From contig CALUVS010000007.1 of assembly GCA_944324265.1 (NCBI GenBank), positions 1 through 60,945 of the forward strand: DNA of 60,945 nt. The letters are read 5' to 3'. The notes beneath the pieces are model-generated. The model was not told where the DNA came from, ran no database searches, and worked only from the letters and a program-made list of their open reading frames with translations. This document shows, piece by piece, positions 44,501 through 51,657 of this stretch (its first letter is position 1; each line of letters opens with the position of its first letter). The position numbers were made by a program, and so were the translations under genes. The DNA is from an uncultured Traorella sp. (GTDB taxonomy: Bacteria > Bacillota_I > Bacilli_A > Erysipelotrichales > Erysipelotrichaceae).

Positions 44501-46365
44501 GTAATGATAATACCGGAACAGGTGATGAAGAAACAGAAATCCCTGAGACACCAGAAGAAGGAACAGATACAGGAAATGAAGAAACTGATATTCCTGCTGA
44601 TGAAACAGGGGATACAGAAGAATCAGAAACTCCAACAGTTCCAGAAGAAGGCGGAGCAGCGATCAATCTATTGCGTTTCTCAGCAGTTACATATCTGAAT
44701 GAAGCAATGGATAACAATACAGAAGATCCAAATGGGCCAACAGAACCAGTAGATCCTAACTTTGGAGTTGATCCAACAGAACCAACAGAACCAACGGAAC
44801 CTACTGAACCAACTGAGCCAACGGAACCAACAGTACCTGATCCAACAGAGCCTACTGATCCAGAGGGCAACATTGATGATGGTTTCTTTGTCGGAGAAAT
44901 GCCATTTGAATTTGACAGCAGTGCATTGAATGACTGCTATAACTTCCGTTACATTGTAGCTTCTTCAGCTAATTTTGATCGATTCGATGGAGCTTATGTT
45001 GATGGCAGTGATGAACCAGAAGCATTAGAAGATGGTTACTTGATCTATGACATTACGCTTGATCAGATCCGTTTGATCAATGAGGGCGAAGTAGCTTATG
45101 CGATGAGCGGATTCCCATTGTTTGAAGAATACACGGTAGATGAATTGGATCCTGGCTTTGGTGTAGATCCTGATCAGATCCCAGAAGATGGTGATAAGCA
45201 GACAACAATTCCTGCTGATTCATTGTTAGAAGTCGTTGTAACGGACAGTCAAGGACGTGCCGTCACATCCTTTGATTATCCGGAAGGAAAATATTACATT
45301 CGTGAGATTGATGCACCTGATGGATATTACATCAATTACGATATCTGGGAAGTTGAGTTGGCACATGATGGCAGCGAAGCTCCTGTATTGAGAGTGACAG
45401 CGAATAATGGAACTCCGATCGTTGATGAAAAGATTCCTGAAGAACCTGAAGAACCAGAAGAACCGGAAGAGCCATGGGAACCAACACCAACTACAGATTC
45501 CTTGAGAGTACGCTTAAACAAGGAAATGGAAGGAAAATTGGAAGGTGCATGGAGAGATGTAGAATTTGGTATCTTTGCAGCAGAAGACATCTATGCAGGC
45601 AGAAATAATCCACGTTTGGTCTATGAAGAAGACGAAATGCTGACAAGCGGACACATTGATCGTGATGGAGAATTCAATGTCGTATTGACAGAAGATGAAT
45701 TCAGATTGGCTGATGGACGTTATTATGTCATGGAAATTGCAACAAATGAAAACTATGTCTTAGATGATACGAAATGGTACTTTGATTATGACCGTTCTGA
45801 AGACGGACGTCATGCAGTAGTTTACATCAATGGCGGTGATCCGATCGTCAATGAACTGAAGGATGATGGATTGACGATCGAGGTCATGAAGGTGGATGAG
45901 CAGAACCTTGATGAACGTCTTGCTGACGCTGAATTCGTTTTGGTCAAGGACAGCCTTGATCTCAACAATGATGGTGTGATCGATGAGCTGGATGCTGTCG
46001 ATACTGCCGTTTCCAATCGTGATGGTTATGCTTATTTCTATGATCTGGAACCTGGAGTATGGTGGATCAAAGAAACGAAAGCACCTTTGGGTTATGAAAT
46101 TGCAACTACATGGAAGAAAGTAACGATCACTCGTAATGGTATCAATGAGATAGAGGCCTTTGATGCTGAAGGCAACAAGATCCCTTCTAACGATCAAGGT
46201 GATACGGTTACGATCATTTGGACAAATCGCTTATTGCCTGGAACTGAAGAAACTGTACCACCTTCAACTGGTGTCAATGAAAATGAAACAGTTTATCTGA
46301 TCTTTGCATTAAGTGCACTCTTAGGCATCTTCTATCTTTTCAAGAGAAGAGATGCTGAACAATAA
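38575..46365 (+). CDS. Giant thioester adhesin with Cna-B-like repeats and wall-sorting signal
   Basis: 2,596 residues. Signal peptide to about residue 35 (QTVHA-VEE). A thioester domain follows, with Cys225 in VMCIEPNQ and Gln293 in FVTQIMIWEALG, the residue pair that forms internal thioesters able to bind host amines. Then about six Cna-B/SpaA-type domains, each ending in GxYxVxExxxPxGY variants (near 1273, 1506, 1693, 2236, 2379, 2492). EF-hand-like DSDEDGNIDDDNN lies near 1040 and an LRR-like segment (AFANMGLLTISLPETL) near 1880. Thr/Glu/Pro-rich linkers lie near 1922-2022 and 2065-2098. The C-terminus has VPPSTG (2561-2566), a hydrophobic helix and KRR. The element's class B sortase is the likely anchoring enzyme. 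Confidence 0.92.
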   Translation: MKQKKDKILKILITAFMIFTSCVDSSFFPQTVHAVEEQTEEVNDVQNAEVPEAPVENEASDFYAPFRIDGELAFTVSQEVNDDRQRVSLMVSVATNDPEIEIVGIRGPDGTEVEGNEITYIAPCNGIYEFEAYYLKDGDMFNQLYYEFVVDSELMTDGNLPSKVNGFYDGTGMFENIDATAGSGTINFKPFPYRVTVDGVGDMYPGSPHGYVAYIVDNDGNTVMCIEPNQLSGTNFNMYDIEKLTNKGQTITGRNNLQVSFEVLEEIWFYGQIQSQKYSNINLSPDEWSFVTQIMIWEALGYPCSGYDSKFNSAIAWVQGEIDKHEGYRAVNEVADGQSIDGIEVWQNGAWEGADAEGCLAEVDGVCYVNAQGEINEQGTYVPFIKGTVLNFGDPRYVWGGTIVTEEVDDPDNPDQKITQIKEIQGGSISIRNSQVIGDQYYPEYGRNSNLISVSYNKSGDAWIYNFTRTGTIGDGSTAQFRFSTTADNIIGSSNRYFNPTNQDFIQFNMSQDNLIELAWTFAEDPNITTPPEEPEEPQVPRELFAPELVKKDLDGNAAGENFPVQGAEFDFFAGETYQLHYQTQKTTVTTTCVSLPEGGESCTSETEVDDWEDHVATVWNNGDELEFTSQITPADGRIDTTPIIQEYYDTFEAVKQEEFQEWEDKESSTDRVEITYEERLHPDYLDKEGVRWVGGEFYAMEPNTSQNQCNDNAGGACNSDYDGYLNLDPWEKIRFEIGEDPKVTEDSEVIHYNERQRGRFTVHKVDDETNYLNHNNTHEPQGDGYFYGAVYVVTAKQDVVLHDGTIPNSLFTGKPLVAGEVADVLVMQETPDGALNTLSTATTQLLELGIYEMQEVRLPGVYEAEIPMYFDDGDGLYHVDPAHADEILAGLQDRDSEYYQFNYEKATQLYNAGIIPTDTPDGGYWFKDYKNAEVTKNPSTLYNFYGGQVVTVDLKYSDQDHAYVDHVPNDADYNTGGTYKDTTNANGETETHTVPPMVRRFTGYDYTRVVNHGLDYANSVQKGHLQFKKILTQTVDMDSDEDGNIDDDNNIAGSDIYFGIYLNSKNDQIADTTAKDGKLPDIYFAGTRIDGMKYVTDANRYFIFYVDPSGDDVIGEPTDPEDGNEDYRLATADEIANNQGLVMISADGTATGAGFRPAEEYYEEVRINDDAEGNYYHYEKRNTYVNPTADRQGLTDANLSDKSLYMVLKTDSKGNAGTNRPETIVWANYAALFNTGNANSYGDFDYGYEYANPYDKSHVEVLAYLQQTGLPLPYGTYTVVELSAPVGYERVSWEAEITKNLTTYDINEDSTVWELGIERSTTTDIVDHLSDTTEPSGWTSQQDRVGGIGTKDDETWVNKQFHIFSDYVSTSRYVGSNIEDKLNRQYLQILKKDSETGQLITESFATFRIFQWNPNLNLEDTYKHILFNGIVNGEAAVKAVYRYPIGEDENCRGTGTLNNGWCEYGIDDTYRDEKGLDGVIGEWVVIDGITRWTTDAQGQITLEEPLPAGSYSLAEIIAPEGYNLHKEGILFDIVADDSLHDPNDQLMVEVPKRNEDGSFVCAADKPNCNDPQSPDYAIDENGDVILDNVVTYPVPKYLTVVFEVENIPQKGVIGIEKRGTIFDGFEAYTDERTGMIGWKPVWKEDSLVPFNTVFEVYAAEDIVLNGDIKYTANELVDTITTDEDGHGLSKQLYLGKYYVIEKESPHGYLTNGERMDVELTYDMQLSLIFPEFLQLNNDRQRFEIEILKSDEDGRPLGNAVFGIFAAEELPSFNDDTIPDEDVDDEFTRDPEEENGEWTKDGKKKVAPVHDQKVSEDEFASWYEYEVISHQNGDTTIYEGIKITGLKNSDIKALEVPAVVEMNDGKELFVIEIGESAFANMGLLTISLPETLLKVNGLAFANNPDLVWIRFYESFLDYEPYYETEEEIDVNEGETVMPDPSEPIDPGFGVDPIDPPTDGTDTGEGETEVPETPEDGNDNTGTGDEETEIPETPEEGTDTGNEETDIPADETGDTEESETPTVPEEGGAAINLLRFSAVTYLNEAMDNNTEDPNGPTEPVDPNFGVDPTEPTEPTEPTEPTEPTEPTVPDPTEPTDPEGNIDDGFFVGEMPFEFDSSALNDCYNFRYIVASSANFDRFDGAYVDGSDEPEALEDGYLIYDITLDQIRLINEGEVAYAMSGFPLFEEYTVDELDPGFGVDPDQIPEDGDKQTTIPADSLLEVVVTDSQGRAVTSFDYPEGKYYIREIDAPDGYYINYDIWEVELAHDGSEAPVLRVTANNGTPIVDEKIPEEPEEPEEPEEPWEPTPTTDSLRVRLNKEMEGKLEGAWRDVEFGIFAAEDIYAGRNNPRLVYEEDEMLTSGHIDRDGEFNVVLTEDEFRLADGRYYVMEIATNENYVLDDTKWYFDYDRSEDGRHAVVYINGGDPIVNELKDDGLTIEVMKVDEQNLDERLADAEFVLVKDSLDLNNDGVIDELDAVDTAVSNRDGYAYFYDLEPGVWWIKETKAPLGYEIATTWKKVTITRNGINEIEAFDAEGNKIPSNDQGDTVTIIWTNRLLPGTEETVPPSTGVNENETVYLIFALSALLGIFYLFKRRDAEQ

Positions 46366-46382
46366 AATTTAATCTTGAGAGG

Positions 46383-46399
46383 ATGTCACTCGTTGACAT
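46383..46399. promoter_or_regulatory. Palindrome site 11 (two mismatches)
   Basis: ATGTCACTCGTTGACAT between the adhesin stop and the ribosome site of the lipoprotein gene. Confidence 0.6.
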
Positions 46400-46428
46400 C
46401 TTCTCTATTTGATAGGAGATGAGAATCA

Positions 46429-47076
46429 GTGAGAAAATGGAGCCTATGTACCCTGCTATTATTAACTGCTTGTTCACAGACACCTGCTGAAGAACCTGAG
46501 CAAAAAGAAAAGACAGACAGCTATCAATTGATCGTCAGCATCCAGGATCTGACACCCCCAAAGATCTATCTAAAAAAGGATCCTATCGAAGTGATCAAAG
46601 GTGAAGAGATCGATCTGGATGATTGGATCGATGTATCCGATAATCTTGATCATAATCTAAGATACACAGCAGAAGGAAGCTATAACACCGATGAAGCTGG
46701 CATCTATACATTGACGATCATCGCTGAGGATACTGATGGTAATCGCACAGAAGATACTTTGACAATTGAGGTCACTGATCCTGAGCCGGAAGAACCAGAA
46801 CCAGAGATCCCAAATATACCGGATCAAATACCGGAAAGAGAACCTGTTTCTGAAAAGGATCCAATACCTGAAGTCCCTCAACTCCCTCCTGTTTCAAATT
46901 ATGTGCCGGAAAGTATCTATTTTTATTTTGCAGATGGATACACCTATCAATCAGCCTACGATGCTTGTGTTGCTGCAGGAAGCAATGCTCTGAACAACAA
47001 TCAGGCCGCACGTTACCGCTGCGATCCTATCAAAGAAGAAAATCGCTATATTGGTTATAAACTAACCTTTGAATGA
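46429..47076 (+). CDS. Surface lipoprotein with Ig-like (DUF5011-type) domain
   Basis: 215 residues from GTG 46429 after TAGGAGATG. The lipobox is LLTACS (Cys near 15). An Ig-like domain follows (VIKGEEIDLDDWIDVSDNLD; TDEAGIYTLTIIAEDTDGNR), then a Pro/Glu-rich stalk (PEPEEPEPEIPNIPDQIPE). A C-terminal Cys-paired segment (YQSAYDACVAAGSNALNNNQ, RYRCDPI) completes it. It sits directly after the adhesin gene, so it may help display or recognise surface partners. Function unknown. Confidence 0.75.
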   Translation: MRKWSLCTLLLLTACSQTPAEEPEQKEKTDSYQLIVSIQDLTPPKIYLKKDPIEVIKGEEIDLDDWIDVSDNLDHNLRYTAEGSYNTDEAGIYTLTIIAEDTDGNRTEDTLTIEVTDPEPEEPEPEIPNIPDQIPEREPVSEKDPIPEVPQLPPVSNYVPESIYFYFADGYTYQSAYDACVAAGSNALNNNQAARYRCDPIKEENRYIGYKLTFE

Positions 47077-47078
47077 TC

Positions 47079-47108
47079 AAGCAATCCGTATGGGTTGCTT
47101 TTATTTTT
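47079..47108 (+). terminator. GCAATCC-type terminator 2
   Basis: AAGCAATCC (47079-47087) pairs with GGGTTGCTT (47092-47100) around GTAT, followed by TTATTTTTAT. A palindrome follows 7 bp later, as at 58139. Confidence 0.75.
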
Positions 47109-47114
47109 ATAAAG

Positions 47115-47131
47115 ATGTCAACGGTTGACAT
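47115..47131. promoter_or_regulatory. Palindrome site 12 (perfect, G centre)
   Basis: ATGTCAACGGTTGACAT between terminator 2 and GAGAGGAGG of the next gene. Confidence 0.85.
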
Positions 47132-47156
47132 TTTTTCAATAAAGAGAGGAGGACTT

Positions 47157-47240
47157 ATGAGAATCGAAGAAATGATGGATCTATTTGCGATAGAACCAAA
47201 TGAAGAAGAATTGGAACTAGGTGATGAGCAGGATGAATGA
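47157..47240 (+). CDS. 27-residue acidic peptide upstream of ardC
   Basis: A strong AGAGGAGG site lies 5-6 nt before ATG 47157. The product is acidic (MRIEEMMDLFAIEPNEEELE, GDEQDE). Its end overlaps the start of the ArdC-like gene, whose own ribosome site is weak, so it probably serves for translational coupling. A separate function is not known. Confidence 0.5.
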   Translation: MRIEEMMDLFAIEPNEEELELGDEQDE

Positions 47241-48276
47241 TTTCTTAACAAAGCTCAAAGAACAGCGGCAGCCGTTAGTTGACCAGATCCTTGATTCCCT
47301 GAAAAAGGATCAGATCCCTTGGCAACAGCCATGGATCAGTTCGGTTCCTTATAATGCATCAACCCAAAAAAGATATACCGGCATCAATCGTTTCATATTG
47401 ACGATTGCCTCAATGAAATACGGTTACTCTGATCCTCGCTGGATGACCTTCAATCAGGCAACGAATGCCGGATATAAGATCAAGAAGAAACCGGAAAATT
47501 TTGTTGGCAATTACGGGATCCGGATCGAATGCTGGAAGCTGTATAATAGCGAAACAAAGAAGGTCATGAACTTCAGTGATTATGAAAAGCTGAGCGATGA
47601 AGAAAAAGAGCAGCTGAAAGACGTGCTGTTCTGGAGGAACTATCCAGCGACTGTCTTCAATGCAGAAAATATTGATGGCATTGAACCGCTGAACCTGCGA
47701 AAGAAGATCCATATCAAGGATAATGTTTATGAGAAAATTGTTCGTACATTGCAGGAAAATATGAATCTTTCTATTGATATCGGACACCAATCACAAGCTT
47801 TCTACTCTCCGCACAAGGACACGGTTTCCATACCGGATCCCCTGCTGTTCAAGAGCATTGAGGGATATTATTCAACGCTCTTCCATGAGATTGCCCACGC
47901 TACCGGTCATCCGGCCCGATTGGATCGCTTGAACAATGCTGAATTTGGCAGTGAAAAGTATGCACAAGAAGAGCTGATCGCCGAAATTACGTCCATGTTC
48001 TTTGGTCAAGAGGTGCAGCTGCCTGCATCAGAAGAACATATCGAAAATCATCAGGCCTATATCCAAAGTTGGATCAATGTGCTCAATGATGATCCAAACG
48101 AGCTATATCGAGCTATAAAGGCCGCTGATAAGGCCAGTGATTATATGGTCAAGAATGGGAACGTGGAAAAAATCATGCATTCTCAGCTCAATCGTACATT
48201 TGAGCAGGTATTAAAAGAGATCCAGAAGGATATCTTACCAAAACAAGAATTAAGATGCATTCGCGTCAAGATATGA
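47224..48276 (+). CDS. ArdC-like antirestriction protein (ssDNA-binding + zincin)
   Basis: About 350 residues. The N-terminal ArdC domain reads QILDSLKKDQIPWQQPWISS, NASTQKRYTGINRFILTIAS and WMTFNQATNAGYKIKKKPEN. The C-terminal metallopeptidase-like domain has SLFHEIAHATGHPARLDR-type sequence (HExxH near residue 221) and a further Glu in EELIAEITSMFFG. ArdC proteins protect incoming single-stranded plasmid DNA from restriction. Start is ATG 47224 or 47233; translation probably couples to the 27-residue peptide it overlaps. Confidence 0.88.
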   Translation: MSRMNDFLTKLKEQRQPLVDQILDSLKKDQIPWQQPWISSVPYNASTQKRYTGINRFILTIASMKYGYSDPRWMTFNQATNAGYKIKKKPENFVGNYGIRIECWKLYNSETKKVMNFSDYEKLSDEEKEQLKDVLFWRNYPATVFNAENIDGIEPLNLRKKIHIKDNVYEKIVRTLQENMNLSIDIGHQSQAFYSPHKDTVSIPDPLLFKSIEGYYSTLFHEIAHATGHPARLDRLNNAEFGSEKYAQEELIAEITSMFFGQEVQLPASEEHIENHQAYIQSWINVLNDDPNELYRAIKAADKASDYMVKNGNVEKIMHSQLNRTFEQVLKEIQKDILPKQELRCIRVKI

Positions 48277-48292
48277 TAGGAGGTTGATAAGG

Positions 48293-48508
48293 ATGAGAAA
48301 TGTGGCACGATTCTCAAAAGGTTATATTGTAGAGATCAAAGATAATAAGGCCCATGTTATCTTGATCGACGGAAAATGTGAACAATGGATCGAGATTCCT
48401 AAAGATATCGAACCTCAGCCGAATCTGAAGCCTGGCAATGTTTTCGCCTTTGTCGAAACGGATAACGGCAAATATCAATTTGCGGAATTGATCGTAAAGG
48501 ATCTTTGA
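48293..48508 (+). CDS. Small element protein of unknown function
   Basis: 71 residues, likely a small beta barrel (ARFSKGYIVEIKDNKAHVIL; NLKPGNVFAFVETDNGKYQF). AGGAGG (48278-48283) precedes ATG 48293 by 9 nt. It resembles the DUF3006 group of small Firmicutes proteins in size and pattern, a tentative match. It lies between ardC and the primase. Confidence 0.55.
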   Translation: MRNVARFSKGYIVEIKDNKAHVILIDGKCEQWIEIPKDIEPQPNLKPGNVFAFVETDNGKYQFAELIVKDL

Positions 48509-48512
48509 TATT

Positions 48513-50510
48513 ATGAATGATGAGAAATACTTGGAGCCAACAGCCAAGCAATTAAGATTTGCCAAACAGTTAGGTATTGAACCTAACGGTATGACCCGGC
48601 AGCAGCTCTCTGCTGCAATCGATCAGGCAAAAACTTCTTACCAAAAGCAGTCCTCTTCAAGGGAAGATACATCAAGCGGTGATTCAGCTGCAGGAACACA
48701 AGTAAATCCATATATCCAAAAGGATATGATCAGACAAATTCTTCAGAAGGTGAACATCGTAGATGTAGTGAGCGATCATATCCCATTGGAGAAAAAAGGC
48801 CGAAATTATGTGTGTGTCTGTCCATTTCATGATGATCATTCCCCTTCACTATCGGTCAGCCAAGAGAAGCAGATCTTCAAATGCTTTGTATGCGGTGAAA
48901 GCGGAAATGCTATTACCTTCGTGCAGAAATACAACAACATCTCTTTTTTAGAAGCTTGTCAGACCGTCGCAAAGAAAGCGGGCATCGAATTGACCAATCC
49001 AGAAATGTCAACCGTTGACATTTTTTCAAAAGAAGAAAAAAGAATGATCGCATTGAATGAACTGGTGATCCAGTATGCCAGCTACTGCTTGCTGCAGGAT
49101 CAAGAGGCACTTGCTTATCTAGAAAACAGGAAGTTCCTTAAGGCAGACATTGACTTCTTTCATCTTGGGGTCATTCGTGATGAACAGCAGTTACATAGAT
49201 TCCTGCTGGCAAAAGGCTTCTCTGAAGATGATATCCGAAAGAGCGATCTATATTCTGAAAAAGGGTATTTTCGCTGGAAGGATCGGCTCTTGTTCCCTCT
49301 ATATGATCCAGACGGGAATCCTCTAGGATTCAGCGGACGAGCATTATCTGCGGACGTTCAGCCAAAATACATCAACACACCGGAATCAAATCTTTTTCAT
49401 AAAAGAGAGATCTTATACAACCTGCACTCTGCTGCACCTATTGCAAGACGCATGAAGCAAGTGATCCTCATGGAAGGATATATGGATGTGATCAAGGCTC
49501 ATCAGCATGGCATTCAAAACTGTGTTGCAACTTGCGGAACAGCGCTGACACCGGAGCAGATTGCTCATATCAAGAAGTTGAATGTTCCGGTAATCCTCTG
49601 CCTTGATGGCGATGAAGCAGGATTGAATGCAGCCGAAAAGAACTATTTTCTTCTAAAAAAAGAAGGCATCGAAGCCACGTTGATGAAATTGCCGGACGGT
49701 ATGGATCCAGATGAATCATTGGATCAAGATCCGGAAACTTTCAAAAATATCATGAATAATAGAATGAATTATCTCGATTTCAAATTGTCAACGATTGACA
49801 ATGAAACAGATTTTGACCATCAAAAAAATCAGATCATGACCTTCATGAAATATCTATCCGCTCAGGATAATGCCTTGGCCGAAGAGTTCTATCTAAAGAA
49901 GCTTGCCGAAAAGACAGGATTCAGCTATGAAGCTCTAGAAAAGCAATATGCTGCAATCACAGCTGAAAGAAATGAAAAGAAAGAAAAGATCGAATTCAGT
50001 TGGGGCAATTCTCAAAAGAGTGAATTCAAGCGATCGAATGCTTTGGTCAAGATCAACTTCACTCCTAAAAAAAGGTTGAACTATAAGGATGAGGTCACAA
50101 AGAATTATGATCTAAAGAAGGACAAGGTACTGGCCTATGACGAAGAAAAGGTCTTTGAACGCAAAGATGTACTGGAAAAATATCTTCATCACTCAGGGGC
50201 CGTATTGGAAACAACGATCACCTTGATCGGTTATAAAGAAGCTGCAGAAGCAGCACAAGGTATCTCTAAGGAAGTGGTCGATGAGATAGCAAGATCATTG
50301 GATATAGATCGGAATAATCTTGAATCGATCAGTTACTTGCATACGGATACGAAACATCCGCACATTCATCTGCAGATCTGGCAAAAGGAGCCTTTTCTGG
50401 ACAGCTATAAGCTAACCAATCAGCTGGTCAAGGATCTGCAGGAAGCAGTTGAAAAACAGCTGCAGCAGCAAAGCATGTCAGCTGTGCTGCATTCAACAAT
50501 CAAAGTATAA
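48513..50510 (+). CDS. DnaG-type primase with C-terminal HUH-like domain
   Basis: 665 residues. A short SAP/LEM-like start (RFAKQLGIEPNGMTRQQLSA) precedes the CHC2 zinc domain (CVCPFHDDHSPS, FKCFVCGESGNA near 100-135) and the DnaG catalytic core. Toprim motifs are VILMEGYMDVIKAH (about 318) and LCLDGDEAGLNA (about 363). The C-terminal 150 residues do not resemble DnaG: they contain TDTKHPHIHLQIWQKEP (about 610-626), like the HxH motif of the element's relaxase (HDEGHHPHVHLMFWDQ). A perfect palindrome in frame encodes MSTVDI at about residues 165-170, between zinc and core domains. It probably primes the transferred strand. Confidence 0.82.
   Translation: MNDEKYLEPTAKQLRFAKQLGIEPNGMTRQQLSAAIDQAKTSYQKQSSSREDTSSGDSAAGTQVNPYIQKDMIRQILQKVNIVDVVSDHIPLEKKGRNYVCVCPFHDDHSPSLSVSQEKQIFKCFVCGESGNAITFVQKYNNISFLEACQTVAKKAGIELTNPEMSTVDIFSKEEKRMIALNELVIQYASYCLLQDQEALAYLENRKFLKADIDFFHLGVIRDEQQLHRFLLAKGFSEDDIRKSDLYSEKGYFRWKDRLLFPLYDPDGNPLGFSGRALSADVQPKYINTPESNLFHKREILYNLHSAAPIARRMKQVILMEGYMDVIKAHQHGIQNCVATCGTALTPEQIAHIKKLNVPVILCLDGDEAGLNAAEKNYFLLKKEGIEATLMKLPDGMDPDESLDQDPETFKNIMNNRMNYLDFKLSTIDNETDFDHQKNQIMTFMKYLSAQDNALAEEFYLKKLAEKTGFSYEALEKQYAAITAERNEKKEKIEFSWGNSQKSEFKRSNALVKINFTPKKRLNYKDEVTKNYDLKKDKVLAYDEEKVFERKDVLEKYLHHSGAVLETTITLIGYKEAAEAAQGISKEVVDEIARSLDIDRNNLESISYLHTDTKHPHIHLQIWQKEPFLDSYKLTNQLVKDLQEAVEKQLQQQSMSAVLHSTIKV
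49005..49021. promoter_or_regulatory. Palindrome site 13 (perfect, C centre, inside primase gene)
   Basis: ATGTCAACCGTTGACAT in frame, encoding MSTVDI in the linker between the zinc and catalytic domains. Confidence 0.75.
49785..49801. promoter_or_regulatory. Palindrome site 14 (degenerate, inside primase gene)
   Basis: TTGTCAACGATTGACAA: one mismatch in the 15-bp core and different outer bases. Confidence 0.4.
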
Positions 50511-50523
50511 GGAGAAATAAAAT

Positions 50524-50844
50524 ATGGAATTTGTAGATAAAATCAATGGGATCTTTGAACAGATCTCAGCTGCCTTTTCATCTGTTCTGAACAATGTAGG
50601 GCTGCTGCTTTCAGGCCTATCCACTGCCATATTGGTCATCATCTTGATCTGGCAGGGGTTGGTAACATTGAAAGAACTCAATTCTGGCAATCGAGACGTC
50701 TGGTCGGAAAAAGGGGCCTTATTGCTTGGACTGATTGCTCTGGCCATCTTCATGGGAGTTGTCACTTCTACCTTTTTGGGAAGCAGCGGACAATCCACGA
50801 CTGCCGTACTGCCTCTTCTTGCCCCATTCATTAAGACTGTATGA
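50524..50844 (+). CDS. VirB2/TrbC-like small membrane protein (T4SS)
   Basis: 106 residues with two helices separated by a short charged loop (LLLSGLSTAILVIILIWQG; LLLGLIALAIFMGVVTSTFL). Size, topology and position directly before a VirB6-like and a VirB4-like gene match the pilin-type or Maff2-like first subunit of Firmicutes conjugation systems. Its stop overlaps the start of the next gene (ATGA at 50841). Confidence 0.7.
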   Translation: MEFVDKINGIFEQISAAFSSVLNNVGLLLSGLSTAILVIILIWQGLVTLKELNSGNRDVWSEKGALLLGLIALAIFMGVVTSTFLGSSGQSTTAVLPLLAPFIKTV

Positions 50845-51644
50845 ATCTGATTGCTCAATGGCTATTAGATAATTTGATGGACTGCTTCGGCTATGTCTTT
50901 GAGATGGTCGCAGCATTGACAACAGATCTCTTCCAGGAGGAGATCATCATGGCGGTATTGATGATGATGAAATCCATTGGCCTGGCCCTCTATGCTGTCA
51001 GCCTTTGTGTCTTGATCATCAAGATGATGATCCGATTGAATGATGGAGATAAGATCAGTTTTTCTGATCTATTGATGCGGATGATACTTGGAGGATTGAT
51101 CATGGAATTCGGTGTGGATCTGATGATCAACTTCTATTCGATCATTCTTGATTTCTCTGGGCAAATCTTGAATGTCATTTCCTCCTTCTCATCGATGGAT
51201 GTCGATATCTTGGACATCATCACTGCAAGCATGCCGCCATTATTGACCTTGGCATTGCTTGTTGTCGCCTTCTTCTTCATCTTCAAGACGATCATGAACC
51301 TGCTGGAGAGATTCTGGCAGCTGTTCGTAACTTTGTGTCTGATGTATCTCTATAATGCACAGTTCGTACAAGGTAATGACGAAGCCATGTTCTCATGGTT
51401 CAAGCAGCTAGTAGCCATTGCTCTGACCCAGGCTTTCCAGGCACTCGTATTGACCGAGGGGATCAACCTCTATGTCACCAGCGATAATGTCGGTATGTTC
51501 CTATTGGCCATCGGTGCCATCGTTGCGGCCAGCAATATTGAAAAGACCATGAATAGCTGGGGCCTATCTGTGGGAGGAAAGCTTGGCAATGTTGCAAGAA
51601 ACAGTCTATCTGTCGTATCAACAACAGTGAGAATGATAAAGTAA
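50841..51644 (+). CDS. VirB6/TrbL-like polytopic membrane protein (T4SS)
   Basis: 267 residues with about six hydrophobic helices (VLMMMKSIGLALYAVSLCVL; PPLLTLALLVVAFFFIFKTI; LAIGAIVAASNIEKTMNSWG). The SWFKQLVAIALTQAFQALVL stretch and a long membrane part fit the TrbL/VirB6 group that forms the inner-membrane channel. It is translationally coupled to the VirB2-like gene and followed by VirB4. Confidence 0.75.
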   Translation: MNLIAQWLLDNLMDCFGYVFEMVAALTTDLFQEEIIMAVLMMMKSIGLALYAVSLCVLIIKMMIRLNDGDKISFSDLLMRMILGGLIMEFGVDLMINFYSIILDFSGQILNVISSFSSMDVDILDIITASMPPLLTLALLVVAFFFIFKTIMNLLERFWQLFVTLCLMYLYNAQFVQGNDEAMFSWFKQLVAIALTQAFQALVLTEGINLYVTSDNVGMFLLAIGAIVAASNIEKTMNSWGLSVGGKLGNVARNSLSVVSTTVRMIK

Positions 51645-51657
51645 AGGAGGAGTGCAT

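Noticed and set aside
44337-44873. Reverse-strand Gly/Ser/Val-repeat protein
   Set aside because: It is the antisense reading of the Thr/Glu/Pro-rich linkers of the adhesin; no ribosome site.
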